A program made the position numbers and the translations under genes. Source: Cyclobacteriaceae bacterium (GTDB taxonomy: Bacteria; Bacteroidota; Bacteroidia; Cytophagales; Cyclobacteriaceae). From it: a stretch of DNA of 64,000 nucleotides. Shown here piece after piece: positions 27,201 to 36,400 of this stretch. Where the stretch lies: assembly GCA_019694875.1 (NCBI GenBank), contig JAIBBC010000004.1, positions 1 through 64,000 of the forward strand, written 5' to 3'. Numbering within the stretch: the first letter of the stretch is position 1; every line of letters begins with the position of its first letter. Below the pieces are notes generated by a model. It saw only the letters and a list, made by a program, of their open reading frames with translations. It searched no databases and was not told the DNA's origin.

Positions 27201-28509
27201 TCACACGGCATACCTGAAAGCGAACTATCCGGCAGAATATATGTCGGCCGTGTTAACGCACTCACAAAGCAACCTCGATAACGTTACATTCTTTATCGAA
27301 GAATGCCGAAGCCTCGGTATCAAAGTACTCGGGCCGCACGTGAACGAATCGGGTATGTACTTCGAAGTAAACAAAGACGGAGAAATCCGTTTCGGATTGG
27401 GTGCCATTAAAGGAACGGGTGATGCCGCAGTTGAATCCATCATCAGCGAACGTGATGCCAACGGACCGTTTGAAGACCTGTTTGATTTTGCGAAACGACT
27501 GAACCAGCGTGCCGTTAACAAGAAAACATTTGAAGCGCTGGCACTGTCGGGTGCGTTCGACTGTTTCAGCAACATGCACCGCAGGCAATACATCTATTCG
27601 AAAGACAACGACTCCAGTCTGATCGAAAAGGCCATCAAGTTTGCAACACGAACACAGCAGGAAGAAAGCAGCGCGCAGGCCAGTTTGTTTGGAGGAACCA
27701 CAGGCGTAACAATGCCGAAACCAAAAATCGAGCAGGTTGAGCCATTCAGTGAATTGGAAAAACTCAATCTTGAAAAAGAAGTTGTCGGCATTTACATCTC
27801 CGGCCACCCGCTGGAGAACTTCAAGCTTGAGCTGACTTCGTTCTGTAACATTACCTGCAGCCAGTTGAATGAACTTGAAGCCCTGCAGGGAAAAGATGTT
27901 CGCGTAGGCGGAATTGTAACATCCGTTGAACACCGTACCACGAAAACCGGAAAACCGTTTGGCAAATTTGTGCTCGAAGATTTCAGCGGCAACAGCGGAA
28001 AAGATACGTTCACCCTCTTTGGTGAAACATACCTCCGGTTCCGCAATTTCATGAACAACGGCTGGTTCATATTCGTGGAAGGAAATGTATTGCGCAGCAA
28101 CTGGGGCCAGATGAACCTGGAGTACAAAATCCGAAACATCGAACTGCTCGATGAGCTGGCAGGCAAACGCATTCAGGGTGTTGCGTTGCGTATACCGCTG
28201 CAAAACGTAACGCGCGACCTGATCACTACGCTGGAAAAAGTTTGTGAAAAGAACTCGGGGCAGGCTGCCTTAAAAATCTTCCTGAAAGACGAGGGTGAAG
28301 ACATTCAGGTAGAGCTGATCTCAAGGGCAACACGGATTAAGGTTTCTAACGCACTGATTGCTGAACTGAAAAAACTGGGAGAAACGGGGGTTTTCACCGA
28401 CTCAACCGCAGTGCGCTGGTTAACAGACGATTTGCCGGTACAGGTAAAGGAGGTTTCGAATATTGGAACAATTTCCGATACCTTTGTGTTGGAAGAAGTA
28501 GAATCATAA
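24208..28509 (+). CDS. dnaE: DNA polymerase III alpha subunit with fused N-terminal proofreading exonuclease
   Basis: 1433 residues. Residues 1-190 are a DEDDh exonuclease like DnaQ: Asp6 and Glu8 in FDTETTG, Asp105 in HNIEFD, and His170/Asp175 in HDASYD. A PHP domain starts near 240 (HLHVHSQYS), but several metal ligands are changed: TDLGN where TDHGN is usual (Leu278), NQILIAKN where the family normally has a His (325-326), and NEVYY in place of NDVHY (442-446). The polymerase core follows, with GPGRGSAAGS and the catalytic aspartates in PDIDIDFD (Asp641, 643, 645). Then come the helix-hairpin-helix, OB-fold (VRVGGIVTSVEHRTTKTGK) and C-terminal domains. It is the replicative polymerase; proofreading is evidently supplied in cis by the fused domain. 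trxA follows after 24 bp. Confidence 0.96.
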   Translation: MYLIFDTETTGLPRNKTAPITDLDNWPRLVQLAWQLHDNRGKLLSHHNYIIKPEGFDIPYKAEQVHGISTKRALAEGHDMQTVLNTFVQDLEKTSQLIGHNIEFDVNIIGAELLRKAIATDKLLAIAKIDTGIASTEFCQLKGGLGGKLKMPRLHELHQILFGKDFEDAHDASYDVAATARCFFGLVKKKVINPFDSTPLVEVEYEEPDLDEANFAKKEKKKDAGYTIGDKSGQSIKGAYAHLHVHSQYSVLQATADVKSIVAKAKAAEMPAVALTDLGNMYGVFKFVQEAIAQQIKPIVGCEFYVSEERRKNKFTKDNPDRRYNQILIAKNKNGYQNLIRLSSLGFTEGLYGIHPRIDKQLIEEFRTDLIATTGGLQSEVPYLILHTGERQAEEAFAWYHKLFGDDFYVELNRHGLPEEDHVNEVLLRFAKKYNVKYFAANEVYYLDKEEANAHDVLLCIKEGEFKSTPIGEGRGKRYGLANAEFYFKSQDEMKSIFRDLPEAIETISEILGKIETYNLERNVLLPKFDIPKNFKTEDDYLRHLTYEGAKRKYPEITQELRDRLDFELETIKKTGYPGYFLIVQDFTSKAREMGVSVGPGRGSAAGSAVAYCIGITNVDPIAYDLLFERFLNPDRVSLPDIDIDFDDEGRDKVLKYVIDKYGKSQVAQIITYGTMAAKSSIRDCARVMELSLPEANFLAKLVPERPGTTLDTAFQEIKELADIKKGTDLKADVLKQAIVLEGSVRNTGTHACGVIITPDELTKFVPVSTARDSEMLVTQFDNSVVESAGLLKMDFLGLTTLSIIRTALKNIKKSKGIDIDIDAVPLTDTKTYQLFQRGETTGTFQFESVGMQKYLRQLKPDKFEDLIAMNALYRPGPMEYIPQFINRKHGREPIKYDLPEMEEFLQETYGITVYQEQVMLLSQKLAGFSKGDADVLRKAMGKKQKSVLDKMKDKFIEGCAKNGHAKPICEKIWTDWEAFAQYAFNKSHSTCYSLVAYHTAYLKANYPAEYMSAVLTHSQSNLDNVTFFIEECRSLGIKVLGPHVNESGMYFEVNKDGEIRFGLGAIKGTGDAAVESIISERDANGPFEDLFDFAKRLNQRAVNKKTFEALALSGAFDCFSNMHRRQYIYSKDNDSSLIEKAIKFATRTQQEESSAQASLFGGTTGVTMPKPKIEQVEPFSELEKLNLEKEVVGIYISGHPLENFKLELTSFCNITCSQLNELEALQGKDVRVGGIVTSVEHRTTKTGKPFGKFVLEDFSGNSGKDTFTLFGETYLRFRNFMNNGWFIFVEGNVLRSNWGQMNLEYKIRNIELLDELAGKRIQGVALRIPLQNVTRDLITTLEKVCEKNSGQAALKIFLKDEGEDIQVELISRATRIKVSNALIAELKKLGETGVFTDSTAVRWLTDDLPVQVKEVSNIGTISDTFVLEEVES

Positions 28510-28533
28510 AAACAATCATAACAACCAAGTATT

Positions 28534-28854
28534 ATGGGAAAAGCAATCGTACTCACCGACTCGAATTTTGACGAAGTGATCAACTCTGGAAAGCCAGTAT
28601 TAGTAGATTTTTGGGCTGAATGGTGCGGGCCGTGCAAGATGATCGGGCCTGTTGTGGAAGAGTTGGCCGGTGATTATGACGGCAAGGCGGTTATTGCCAA
28701 ACTGAACGTGGATGAGAATCCTCAGACTACCGCAAAGTTTGGTGTGCGCAGCATCCCTACCCTGCTCGTTTTCAAAGGCGGCCAGGTGGTTGACAAGCAA
28801 ATTGGTGCAGTACCGAAGTCGGTATTGAATCAGAAACTTGCGGCTCAGGTTTAA
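28534..28854 (+). CDS. trxA: Thioredoxin
   Basis: 106 residues, a full-length single-domain thioredoxin. Active site Trp-Cys31-Gly-Pro-Cys34 in FWAEWCGPCK, cis-proline in SIPTLLVF. It has no signal peptide, so it acts in the cytoplasm, reducing protein disulfides with electrons from thioredoxin reductase (not in this window). It lies 24 bp after dnaE on the same strand, and the pair probably shares a transcript. A palindromic repeat lies just downstream. Confidence 0.97.
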   Translation: MGKAIVLTDSNFDEVINSGKPVLVDFWAEWCGPCKMIGPVVEELAGDYDGKAVIAKLNVDENPQTTAKFGVRSIPTLLVFKGGQVVDKQIGAVPKSVLNQKLAAQV

Positions 28855-28861
28855 TCTTAGT

Positions 28862-28896
28862 TAGTCGTCAGACACCTCGAAGGTGTCAGACGACTA
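28862..28896. repeat. Palindromic repeat downstream of trxA
   Basis: TAGTCGTC-A-GACACCT, loop CGA, AGGTGTC-A-GACGACTA: two stems of 7 and 8 bp with one A-A mismatch. It lies 8 bp after the trxA stop. It may act as a hairpin terminator without a U-tract, or be a dispersed REP-like element; only one copy is in this window. Confidence 0.7.
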
Positions 28897-28982
28897 CAGC
28901 AATAATGCATTGCGCTGATGGTGTTTCGATTTTGATCGGCACGGTCAGCGCATTTTTTTAAGGCATCAGCCCGTGAATTACG

Positions 28983-29426
28983 TTAAATACTCAGGTCGCG
29001 TTTCATCTTGTTAATGATCGCGCCCATTTCACTGGTATCCTCAGCCCAGAAAAACAGAACATTGCGGTAGGCCGTGAAATATATTTCTTGTCCTGTTTTC
29101 AAATTCAATGTATAAACACTGGTAAGACCATTAAAATCAATTGATTTTACATCAAGCCAGCTGTATTCCTCCTCATCCTTCCCAACCCCCACAACAATTC
29201 TCATTCGGTTAAGGGCAACAATTTTCCACATGGGTTTCAGCCGGACGAACAAATACAAACCAGCCCCCGAAAGCGCTAACAGGAGTACCACATTAATAAC
29301 CAGTTCACTCACACCTTCTTCAGAAACAAACACCAGCGTGATGGCCGAATAAAGACCTGCCGCGGACAAAAACAACGGACCGTATTTATAGCTGTAGTAC
29401 GATATTCTTTCGCTATCGTAGAGCAT
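28983..29426 (-). CDS. Hypothetical membrane protein with two transmembrane helices
   Basis: 147 residues. Two hydrophobic segments at about 15-34 and 40-62 form a hairpin, followed by a soluble beta-rich tail (IVALNRMRIVVGVGK, YSWLDVKSIDFNG, VYTLNLKTGQEIYFT). The tail resembles bacterial PH-like domains attached to membrane hairpins, but I cannot assign a named family. It lies 18 bp downstream of the YkgJ-like gene on the same strand. Confidence 0.65.
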   Translation of the reverse strand: MLYDSERISYYSYKYGPLFLSAAGLYSAITLVFVSEEGVSELVINVVLLLALSGAGLYLFVRLKPMWKIVALNRMRIVVGVGKDEEEYSWLDVKSIDFNGLTSVYTLNLKTGQEIYFTAYRNVLFFWAEDTSEMGAIINKMKRDLSI

Positions 29427-29444
29427 ACCTAAAATTATAACCCC

Positions 29445-29930
29445 CTACAAATCAATCTTTTTAATTCGTTCAACTATTTCAAACACCGCCGGGCAAACCT
29501 GAGTGTTCTTGTGGGTAAGCTCCATGATCTGCACCATCTTCTTGCGATCGGTATGCGGGTATTCCCGACAGGCTTTTGGACGGGATTCATACACGGAACA
29601 GTAATTATCCGGCCCGAGGAACGGGCAAGGCGAACTGAGCAACACGTAGTCATTGTCTTCATCCACGCGAAGGTATTTTTCAATAAAATCACCCGGCTTC
29701 ATGCGAAGTTCTTTCGCTACGCGTTCAATATCGGTTTGATAAAAAATCGGGCTGGTTGTCTTGCAGCAATTCGCGCACTCCAGGCAATCGATCTCCCGGA
29801 AAACTTCTTCGTGCGTTTCGTGGAAAAGGTCATCAACCTTGCGCGGGTCCTTCTTCTTCAGCGACTGCAGAAACTTTTTGTTTTCTGCCGAAGCGCTTTT
29901 TGAAAGTTCCTGAAAGCGGGAAAGATCCAT
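29445..29930 (-). CDS. YkgJ-family cysteine cluster protein
   Basis: 161 residues. IDCLECANCCKTTSP supplies the CxxCxxCC-type cluster, followed by SSPCPFLGPDNYCSVYESRPKACREYP with further cysteines. These are the putative metal or Fe-S ligands of the YkgJ/Fe-S-oxidoreductase-like family (UPF0153-type). The biochemical role of the family is not settled. Its start codon is at the edge of a heptamer tandem repeat (29930-29994), so the normal leader sequence is made of repeat units. Confidence 0.85.
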   Translation of the reverse strand: MDLSRFQELSKSASAENKKFLQSLKKKDPRKVDDLFHETHEEVFREIDCLECANCCKTTSPIFYQTDIERVAKELRMKPGDFIEKYLRVDEDNDYVLLSSPCPFLGPDNYCSVYESRPKACREYPHTDRKKMVQIMELTHKNTQVCPAVFEIVERIKKIDL

Positions 29931-29995
29931 AATCGCTAATCGTTAATCGTTAATCGTAAATTGTAAATCGCAAATCGCAAACGTAAATCGTTAAT
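29930..29995. repeat. Imperfect heptamer tandem repeat (WAATCGY)
   Basis: About nine units: TAATCGC, TAATCGT three times, AAATTGT, AAATCGC twice, a shortened AAACG, then TAAATCGT. It fills the whole gap between the helicase stop (29991) and the YkgJ-type start (29930) and touches both. Microsatellite-like expansion is the simplest explanation. Confidence 0.85.
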
Positions 29996-31925
29996 TTCCT
30001 ATTTGAATATCCCAAGCACTTTTATAAAACCCTTTCTGCTGAACGTATTCCAGCAAGGCTGTATAAAACTCGTTTGTTCCCAGCGTAGCACTATCGCCTG
30101 TCATGATTAACTTCTTCCGCGCACGCGTGATGGCAACGTTCGTTCTGCGGATGTCGGCCAGGAAACCAATCTCGCCTTTGTCGTTGCTGCGCACGAAACT
30201 AATGGCAATGATGTCACGCTCCTGACCCTGGAACGCGTCTACGGTGTTAATCGTTAAGAAACGCTGAACATTTGAAAGAACTTCGCTCGCCTCTGCAAGT
30301 TTTACCAGGCGCTCAACCTGCGCGCTGTACGGAGTGATGATACCGATTGTATGGTTCCATTCTTCCGTACCAACTTGTTCCACGACCTTCTCCAGTTGCC
30401 GGATTAATAATTGCGCCTCATCATCATTAAAGCGGCTCAATGTTTCCGGGTCCTGCGTTTCGTTAAAGCCACAGCCGGCTGTATCGACAAAATCGATTAC
30501 CGGTAGGTTGCTGATGCTATGATTTCTTACCGAATCATCCGCAATCAATCTGTTGTTATAGAAATAAGCTGACGGAAACTGCATGATGTGTTCATTCATC
30601 CGGTACTGAACCTGGAGCATGGAGGCAGTTTGCGGGTGATGCTCGATGCATTTTTCGAACAACGTTTTGGCAAGTCCTTCGCGTGCAGCCTCCACCGACT
30701 TGATGGTTGGCGGCAGCTGGTGATGATCACCCGCAAACACCACGCGGGCCGCGCGCAAAATGGGAATCCAGCATGCCGGTTCAAGGGCCTGAGCCGCTTC
30801 GTCAATGAACACAGTTTGATAGCGCTTGCCGCGAAGCATGGGATGCGATGCCCCCACCAGCGTGCACGCAATCACATCGCTTGTATTAAGAATGTCGTTG
30901 ATGATATAAAACTCCAGCACATCCGCATCGGCCTTCAAAACCTTTGCTTCTTGCTTTAACATGTTCCGCTCCTGCCGTTCGTGGTATCCGAAATTGCGTT
31001 TGAACTTGAAAGCCTGGGCACGTACCTGCTCCATTCGTTTTCGGATCGCCCGCAACTCTTTGTAATGTTCGTGGTTTGCAATGCGCGCATCGAGCGTTTT
31101 ACTCAACGATTGCTCTGTAACACGGGCCGGATGACCAATTCGTACAACCTTTAAACCTTTGTCAGATAATTTTTCGACAAGCAAATCAACAGCAGCATTA
31201 CTCGGTGCACAAACCAGTACCTGCTTTTCAATATCAACGGTTTGCCGGATGGCTTCTACCAGTGTTGTAGTTTTTCCGGTTCCCGGAGGACCGTGGATTA
31301 TCGCAACGTCTTGTGCTTCAAGAACACATTTCAGCGCTTTCTGCTGACTGTCATTTAATCCGGCACCAGTCACGTCACCACCAGCCTGCTGTTCGCTGTT
31401 TAAACGGCCACCGGAAACTGGCTTCCGGTAACCCAATAGCGTATCCCTCAACTCTGCCACGCGCGAGTCTTCCGCTTTGATAATCGATTTCATGGCTATC
31501 TCCATTTCGCGATACGCCATTTCATCAAACATCAGATCGACTCCCAATAAACTATCTTCAATCCAGTCCGGAAGTTCATCACCATTCACAGTGATTACCA
31601 TGCTGTTATCGCGAACGTAATTGATCACACCTCCGAGATAATGTTTCTCCGGAGTATTTTTCGCATTGCTGAATACGCTCACCATTTTTCCGCTTTGAAA
31701 AACATGCGGCTGATCGAGCTGAGCGGTTCGTTGTACTTCAATCACAAGCCGTTCACCCGTACCGATGTAATCGCGCACAAGTTTTACGGGATACCAGCAC
31801 TTGCCTTCCTTGGTTTTACGATGCAGCGGTACGAGCAACACCTTTTGCCGGTATTGTTCCAGGTCGGCCTGACGCTCCAGCTTAAGCAGGTTCCACGTTT
31901 TATTTAGCTGATCGTGTATATTCAT
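29991..31925 (-). CDS. SF1 DNA/RNA helicase (SMUBP2/Upf1-like)
   Basis: 644 residues from ATG 31925 (a TTG five codons upstream is less likely). An N-terminal beta-barrel region precedes the helicase core: Walker A in IIHGPPGTGKTTT, Walker B in TVFIDEAAQALEP, motif III in FAGDHHQLPPT, motif V/VI in NTVDAFQGQERDIIAISFVRSN and RRTNVAITRARKKL. This matches the Upf1-like group of superfamily 1, to which human IGHMBP2 belongs. Bacterial members are widespread with unclear duties in nucleic-acid maintenance. It is followed by the YkgJ-like gene across the heptamer repeat. Confidence 0.9.
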   Translation of the reverse strand: MNIHDQLNKTWNLLKLERQADLEQYRQKVLLVPLHRKTKEGKCWYPVKLVRDYIGTGERLVIEVQRTAQLDQPHVFQSGKMVSVFSNAKNTPEKHYLGGVINYVRDNSMVITVNGDELPDWIEDSLLGVDLMFDEMAYREMEIAMKSIIKAEDSRVAELRDTLLGYRKPVSGGRLNSEQQAGGDVTGAGLNDSQQKALKCVLEAQDVAIIHGPPGTGKTTTLVEAIRQTVDIEKQVLVCAPSNAAVDLLVEKLSDKGLKVVRIGHPARVTEQSLSKTLDARIANHEHYKELRAIRKRMEQVRAQAFKFKRNFGYHERQERNMLKQEAKVLKADADVLEFYIINDILNTSDVIACTLVGASHPMLRGKRYQTVFIDEAAQALEPACWIPILRAARVVFAGDHHQLPPTIKSVEAAREGLAKTLFEKCIEHHPQTASMLQVQYRMNEHIMQFPSAYFYNNRLIADDSVRNHSISNLPVIDFVDTAGCGFNETQDPETLSRFNDDEAQLLIRQLEKVVEQVGTEEWNHTIGIITPYSAQVERLVKLAEASEVLSNVQRFLTINTVDAFQGQERDIIAISFVRSNDKGEIGFLADIRRTNVAITRARKKLIMTGDSATLGTNEFYTALLEYVQQKGFYKSAWDIQIGN

Positions 31926-31963
31926 TTTTGAAGGTGCCAAGATAGAATTAAATTAGCCGTTCA

Positions 31964-33310
31964 ATGCAATTGCAACGTCTACTCTTTCTCATTTTGCTGG
32001 CGTCTTCGGCTTCACTGCAGGCACAATCAGGCAATCAGCAATTTGAAGCCCATCTCAATCAATACGAAGTAAACTTCAAGGAGCTGATGGCGTATCGTGG
32101 CATTAACTACTTTGCCGGACAGGTTACCGTTCAAAAAGTTTTTCGGGCTGTACGCGAATACGGTTCCGGTGGTTATGGCGATCCTGTGAAAGAGTTTGCA
32201 TTTCTGTTTTATCATCACCAGGATGACACGTTGCATGCCTGGATTGTTGATCACACCGGAATCGCTGCACACGCACACACACCGGTAACAATCGATTCGC
32301 TGCTGAATCTTGAGAACACCTTAAAGTTCTCGATGTCGATCGACAAAATCATCGGCACCACCGATCGCGCAGTTCGGGATTTGAAAGCGTCAAAAAAATA
32401 CCGTTTAAAAACGCCCGAGAGCATCGACCTGCTTTCGCGGATTGCGTTTCCAAAAGAAATTACCAACAGCCTCACGGGAAGAAAGTACCTATTGGTAATG
32501 CCTGCCGTAAATCTTTCAACCATTCCTTTTTCAATGCTGAAGCCATGGCGCGAGTCGAACGGAACATTGCTCGACTCGGTTGCTTTTTCCTTCGCACATA
32601 ATTTTCAGCAGTTGTTTTCTGAAGTCGACAATCTTGGAAATGAATCACCCGATAACATGGGCTTGCTCAAACAACCGGTTGTGGTCGGCAATCCTGCATT
32701 CACCGACCCGTGCACTACAGGTCTCGTTCAATTAGCAGGCGCTGAAGAAGAAGCCAAACAGGTGAGTGCATTGATTGGCGCAGAACCGTTAACCGGAGCC
32801 GCTGCTACAAAAGGGAAAATCATTTACCGCATGCGGAGTTCAAGTTTTATTTATCTCGCCACACATGGCTGGTCGGATACCGAAAACCCGTTGCGAAACA
32901 GTTTCATTGCTTTGAACGGTCGTGATACATGCGGCTATCTTACCCCTTTCGAAATTCAAAGCATGAAGCTCATTTATAAACCTGTCGTAGTGTTGAGCGC
33001 ATGTCAATCCGGTTTGGGAAAAGTAATGGAAGCAGGCATTGTTGGTGTTGCGCGGGGTTTCCTGAAAGCAGGATCACGCTCCGTAACCATGAGCTTATGG
33101 AATGTTGACGATGCCGAAACTGCTGAACTGATGACCGAGTTCGTTAAGCAGATGCAGAAGCCAACGCCATTTTTTCCGGCTGAACCATGGCGGCAAGCCG
33201 TGCTCGAATATCGCAAGCGCAAGAAAAAGGATGAGCCGTTAAACTGGGCTGCATTTCAAACATTCGGGGTACCCTATGCCCCGTCTTTTTCGGTATCGCT
33301 CCATCGGTAA
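31964..33310 (+). CDS. Secreted CHAT-domain protease-like protein
   Basis: 448 residues. The signal peptide (LLFLILLASSASLQAQ) points to export. The C-terminal half is a CHAT domain (caspase-like fold): the catalytic pair is His301 in YLATHGWSD and Cys347 in VVLSACQSGLGK, followed by GVARGFLKAGSRSVTMSLWNVDD. CHAT proteases are often linked to TPR arrays; here the N-terminal 200 residues contain no clear TPR and are unrecognised. The gene is single, divergent from the helicase across 38 bp. Substrate unknown. Confidence 0.88.
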   Translation: MQLQRLLFLILLASSASLQAQSGNQQFEAHLNQYEVNFKELMAYRGINYFAGQVTVQKVFRAVREYGSGGYGDPVKEFAFLFYHHQDDTLHAWIVDHTGIAAHAHTPVTIDSLLNLENTLKFSMSIDKIIGTTDRAVRDLKASKKYRLKTPESIDLLSRIAFPKEITNSLTGRKYLLVMPAVNLSTIPFSMLKPWRESNGTLLDSVAFSFAHNFQQLFSEVDNLGNESPDNMGLLKQPVVVGNPAFTDPCTTGLVQLAGAEEEAKQVSALIGAEPLTGAAATKGKIIYRMRSSSFIYLATHGWSDTENPLRNSFIALNGRDTCGYLTPFEIQSMKLIYKPVVVLSACQSGLGKVMEAGIVGVARGFLKAGSRSVTMSLWNVDDAETAELMTEFVKQMQKPTPFFPAEPWRQAVLEYRKRKKKDEPLNWAAFQTFGVPYAPSFSVSLHR

Positions 33311-33431
33311 TTCAAAAAAATCCATTACTGAGCGGATTGGGGGAGATTTCATAAATCTTCACCCCATTTATATAAATGTCCTCATAATGTCGAGCTGATT
33401 TGGTTATTTCGCAGTTGTCTAATACCCAGTT

Positions 33432-36400
33432 ATGAAGAAATACTATTTATTGCTGCTCCTGTCGGCAGTTTGCCTTTTCGCAAACGCCCAAGACGACAAG
33501 AAGCCCAAGGCTGATTCCGTAAAAAAGGAAAAACCCAAAAAGAAAACCGACCTGCCGCTGGAAGCAGCCCGCAGGGTAAACATCAAAACCACCGAAGGAA
33601 CGTGGATGTCGCTGGACGTTAGCCCGGATGGCAAAACCATCGCATTCGATTTTATGGGCGATATCTTCACGATGCCCATCACGGGTGGCAAGCCTGTGCA
33701 GTTCACCAAAGGCATGTCGTTCGATTCACACCCGAAGTTCAGTCCTGACGGAACCAAGTTGTTGTTTATCTCCGACCGCAGTGGTGGTGAAAACATCTGG
33801 TGGTTTGCGATTGATAAGAGTGATTCGCTTCAACTGACAAAAGGAAACACAGAACATTATCAATCTGCCGAATGGACTCCTGATGGAAATTATGTCGTAG
33901 GGTCACGCGGCATCCGCAATTTCAAATTGTGGTTATTTCATAAAGACGGTGGCGGTGGCGCCCAGCTTATCAGCAATCCGGCTAACCTGAAAATATCCGA
34001 ACCTGCCTTCGGCCCTGACGGTCGATACATCTGGTTCTCACAAAGAAATGGTGCATGGAATTATAACGCACAGTTGCCGCAATACGAGCTTGCCGTTTAT
34101 GATCGCGACAACGGTGAAGTTGAACAAAAAACTGTTCGTTATGGATCAGCCTTTACTCCGACACTGTCACCCGATGGCAAGTGGCTGGTGTACGGTTCAC
34201 GCTATAACGATCAGACCGGCTTAATCCTGCGTGATCTGAAATCCGGTGATGAAAAATGGCTTGCGTATCCGGTACAGCGCGATGAGCAGGAGTCGATCGC
34301 ACCGCTTGGTGTGTTGCCTGCCATGTCGTTCACACCCGACAGCAAAGAAGTTGTTGCATCATACGGTGGTAAATTCTATCGCATCCCGGTAGCGGGCGGC
34401 AATGCAATTAACATTCCGTTCGAAATGAACACCGAGTTTTTGATGGGACCGCTAGTTGAATTCAAGTATCCGATCAAGGATGATAAAGAAATGGTTGTTA
34501 CGCAGATCAGAAACCCGGTGGTATCGCCTGACGGAAAGCAAGTTGCGTTCACTGCGCTTAACAGATTGTATACAATGACATTGCCGGATGGTGCTCCGAA
34601 GCGTGTCAGCAACTTCGAGTTTACGGAAGCAATGCCAGCCTGGAGTCCGGACGGATCACAACTCGTTTGGTCGACATGGGAAGGTGATGGCGGACATCTG
34701 TACAAAATGAACTTCAAAGCAAAAGGTGCAAAACCTCAGCGCCTTACTAACGTTGCCGGATTGTATTCCGACCCTGCATGGACGTTCCAGGGAAATAAGA
34801 TTGTATTCCTGCAAGGCAAATCCTACAACTTCAAGGAAGAAGCCGGCCCGGTTTCATTTGCCAGCCAGGAAGAAATTGCGTGGGTTAGTGGTGATGGGGG
34901 AAACATCAACGTAATTGCAAAAGCAAAAGGAAGAAGCAATCCGCACTTTGTAAAATCCGAAGACCGCATCTTCCTGTTCAACTACGGAAAAGGACTGGTT
35001 TCAATCCGGTGGGACGGAACCGATGAGCGCCAGCATGTAAAAGTGACGGGGATTACTGTATACGGTTCAACACCTGATGAAAATCATTGCATGATGGTTG
35101 AGTCAGCAACGGAGCCCGCGCAGCAACCTTCCAGCGCTGAGATTATCAAAATGGCACCGGAAGGCGATCAGGCTTTCGCACAAATCAACAACGACATTTA
35201 TGTTGTCACTATTCCGAAAACCGGAGGTGATGTTCCGAAAATTTCTGTTTCCGATGCCGGCAACGCACAGTTCCCTGCGCGCAAGCTTACCAGGCTGGGC
35301 GGAGAGTTCCCAAGCTGGAACAACAACGGCAAGATCGTTTACTTCTCTTTGGGTAATGCATTCTTCACATACAACATTGACGAAGCCAAAGCAAAAGAAC
35401 TTGAGCTGAAGAAAAAGAAAGCGGCCGAAGAGAAAGCCAAAGAAGAAGAGAAGAAAGACGACAAGAAAGAAGTTAAGAAAGACTCTACCGGTGGTTTGAA
35501 GGTCGTTGAAAAGAAAGACGATAAGAAGGACGAGAAAAAAGATGAAGGCTATAAGCCGACCGAGCAGCGCATTAAAGTTACGGTGAAGAAAGATATTCCG
35601 GATGGAAAAATTCTTTTGCAGAATGCCCGCATCATTACCATGAAAGGTGACGAGATCATTGAGAAGGGCGACATCCTTGTAGAAAACGCACGCATCAAAC
35701 AGGTTGGCCCTGCAGGATCAATCGCTGTGGATGCATCGGTTAAGAAAATGGACCTGAGCGGAAAAACAATTGTTCCCGGATTCGTGGACACGCACTCACA
35801 CATGTGGCCGGCATGGGGTATTCATAAAAATCAGGTTTGGGTGTATGCGGCTAACCTGGCGTATGGTGTAACCACTACCCGCGACCCGCAAACTGCCACA
35901 ACCGATGTGCTTACGTATGGGGACATGGTTGAAACCGGACAGGTTATAGGGCCAAGAATTTACAGCACCGGTCCGGGCGTTGGTTTCTGGGCGTACAACC
36001 TGAAAGATTTCGATCAGACAAAAGACATTCTGAAACAATACTCAGAATACTACAACACCAAGACGATCAAAATGTACCTGACGGGTAACCGTCAGCATCG
36101 CCAGTGGATTATCCAGGCATGTAAGGAACAAAGTTTGATGCCAACAACCGAAGGTGGTCTTGACTTCAAACTCAACATGACCAACCTGATCGATGGATAT
36201 TCCGGACATGAGCATGCATTCCCGATCTATCCATTGTATAAGGATTTTACCACTGCCGTTGCTGAATCAAAGATGACCTACACACCTACCCTGCTGGTAG
36301 CGTATGGCGGACCGTGGGCGGAGAACTTTTACTACGCTACCGAAAATGTAAACGGTGATCCTAAACTCAATCATTTCACAGCTAAGTCTGAGCTTGACGC

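Noticed and set aside
27262..28203. Minus-strand ORF of 313 codons
   Set aside because: Antisense to the OB-fold/C-terminal part of dnaE, with no recognisable domain; typical shadow frame of a codon-biased gene.
29930..29995. Repeat array considered as CRISPR
   Set aside because: Units are 7 bp, contiguous and without unique spacers; no cas genes are nearby.
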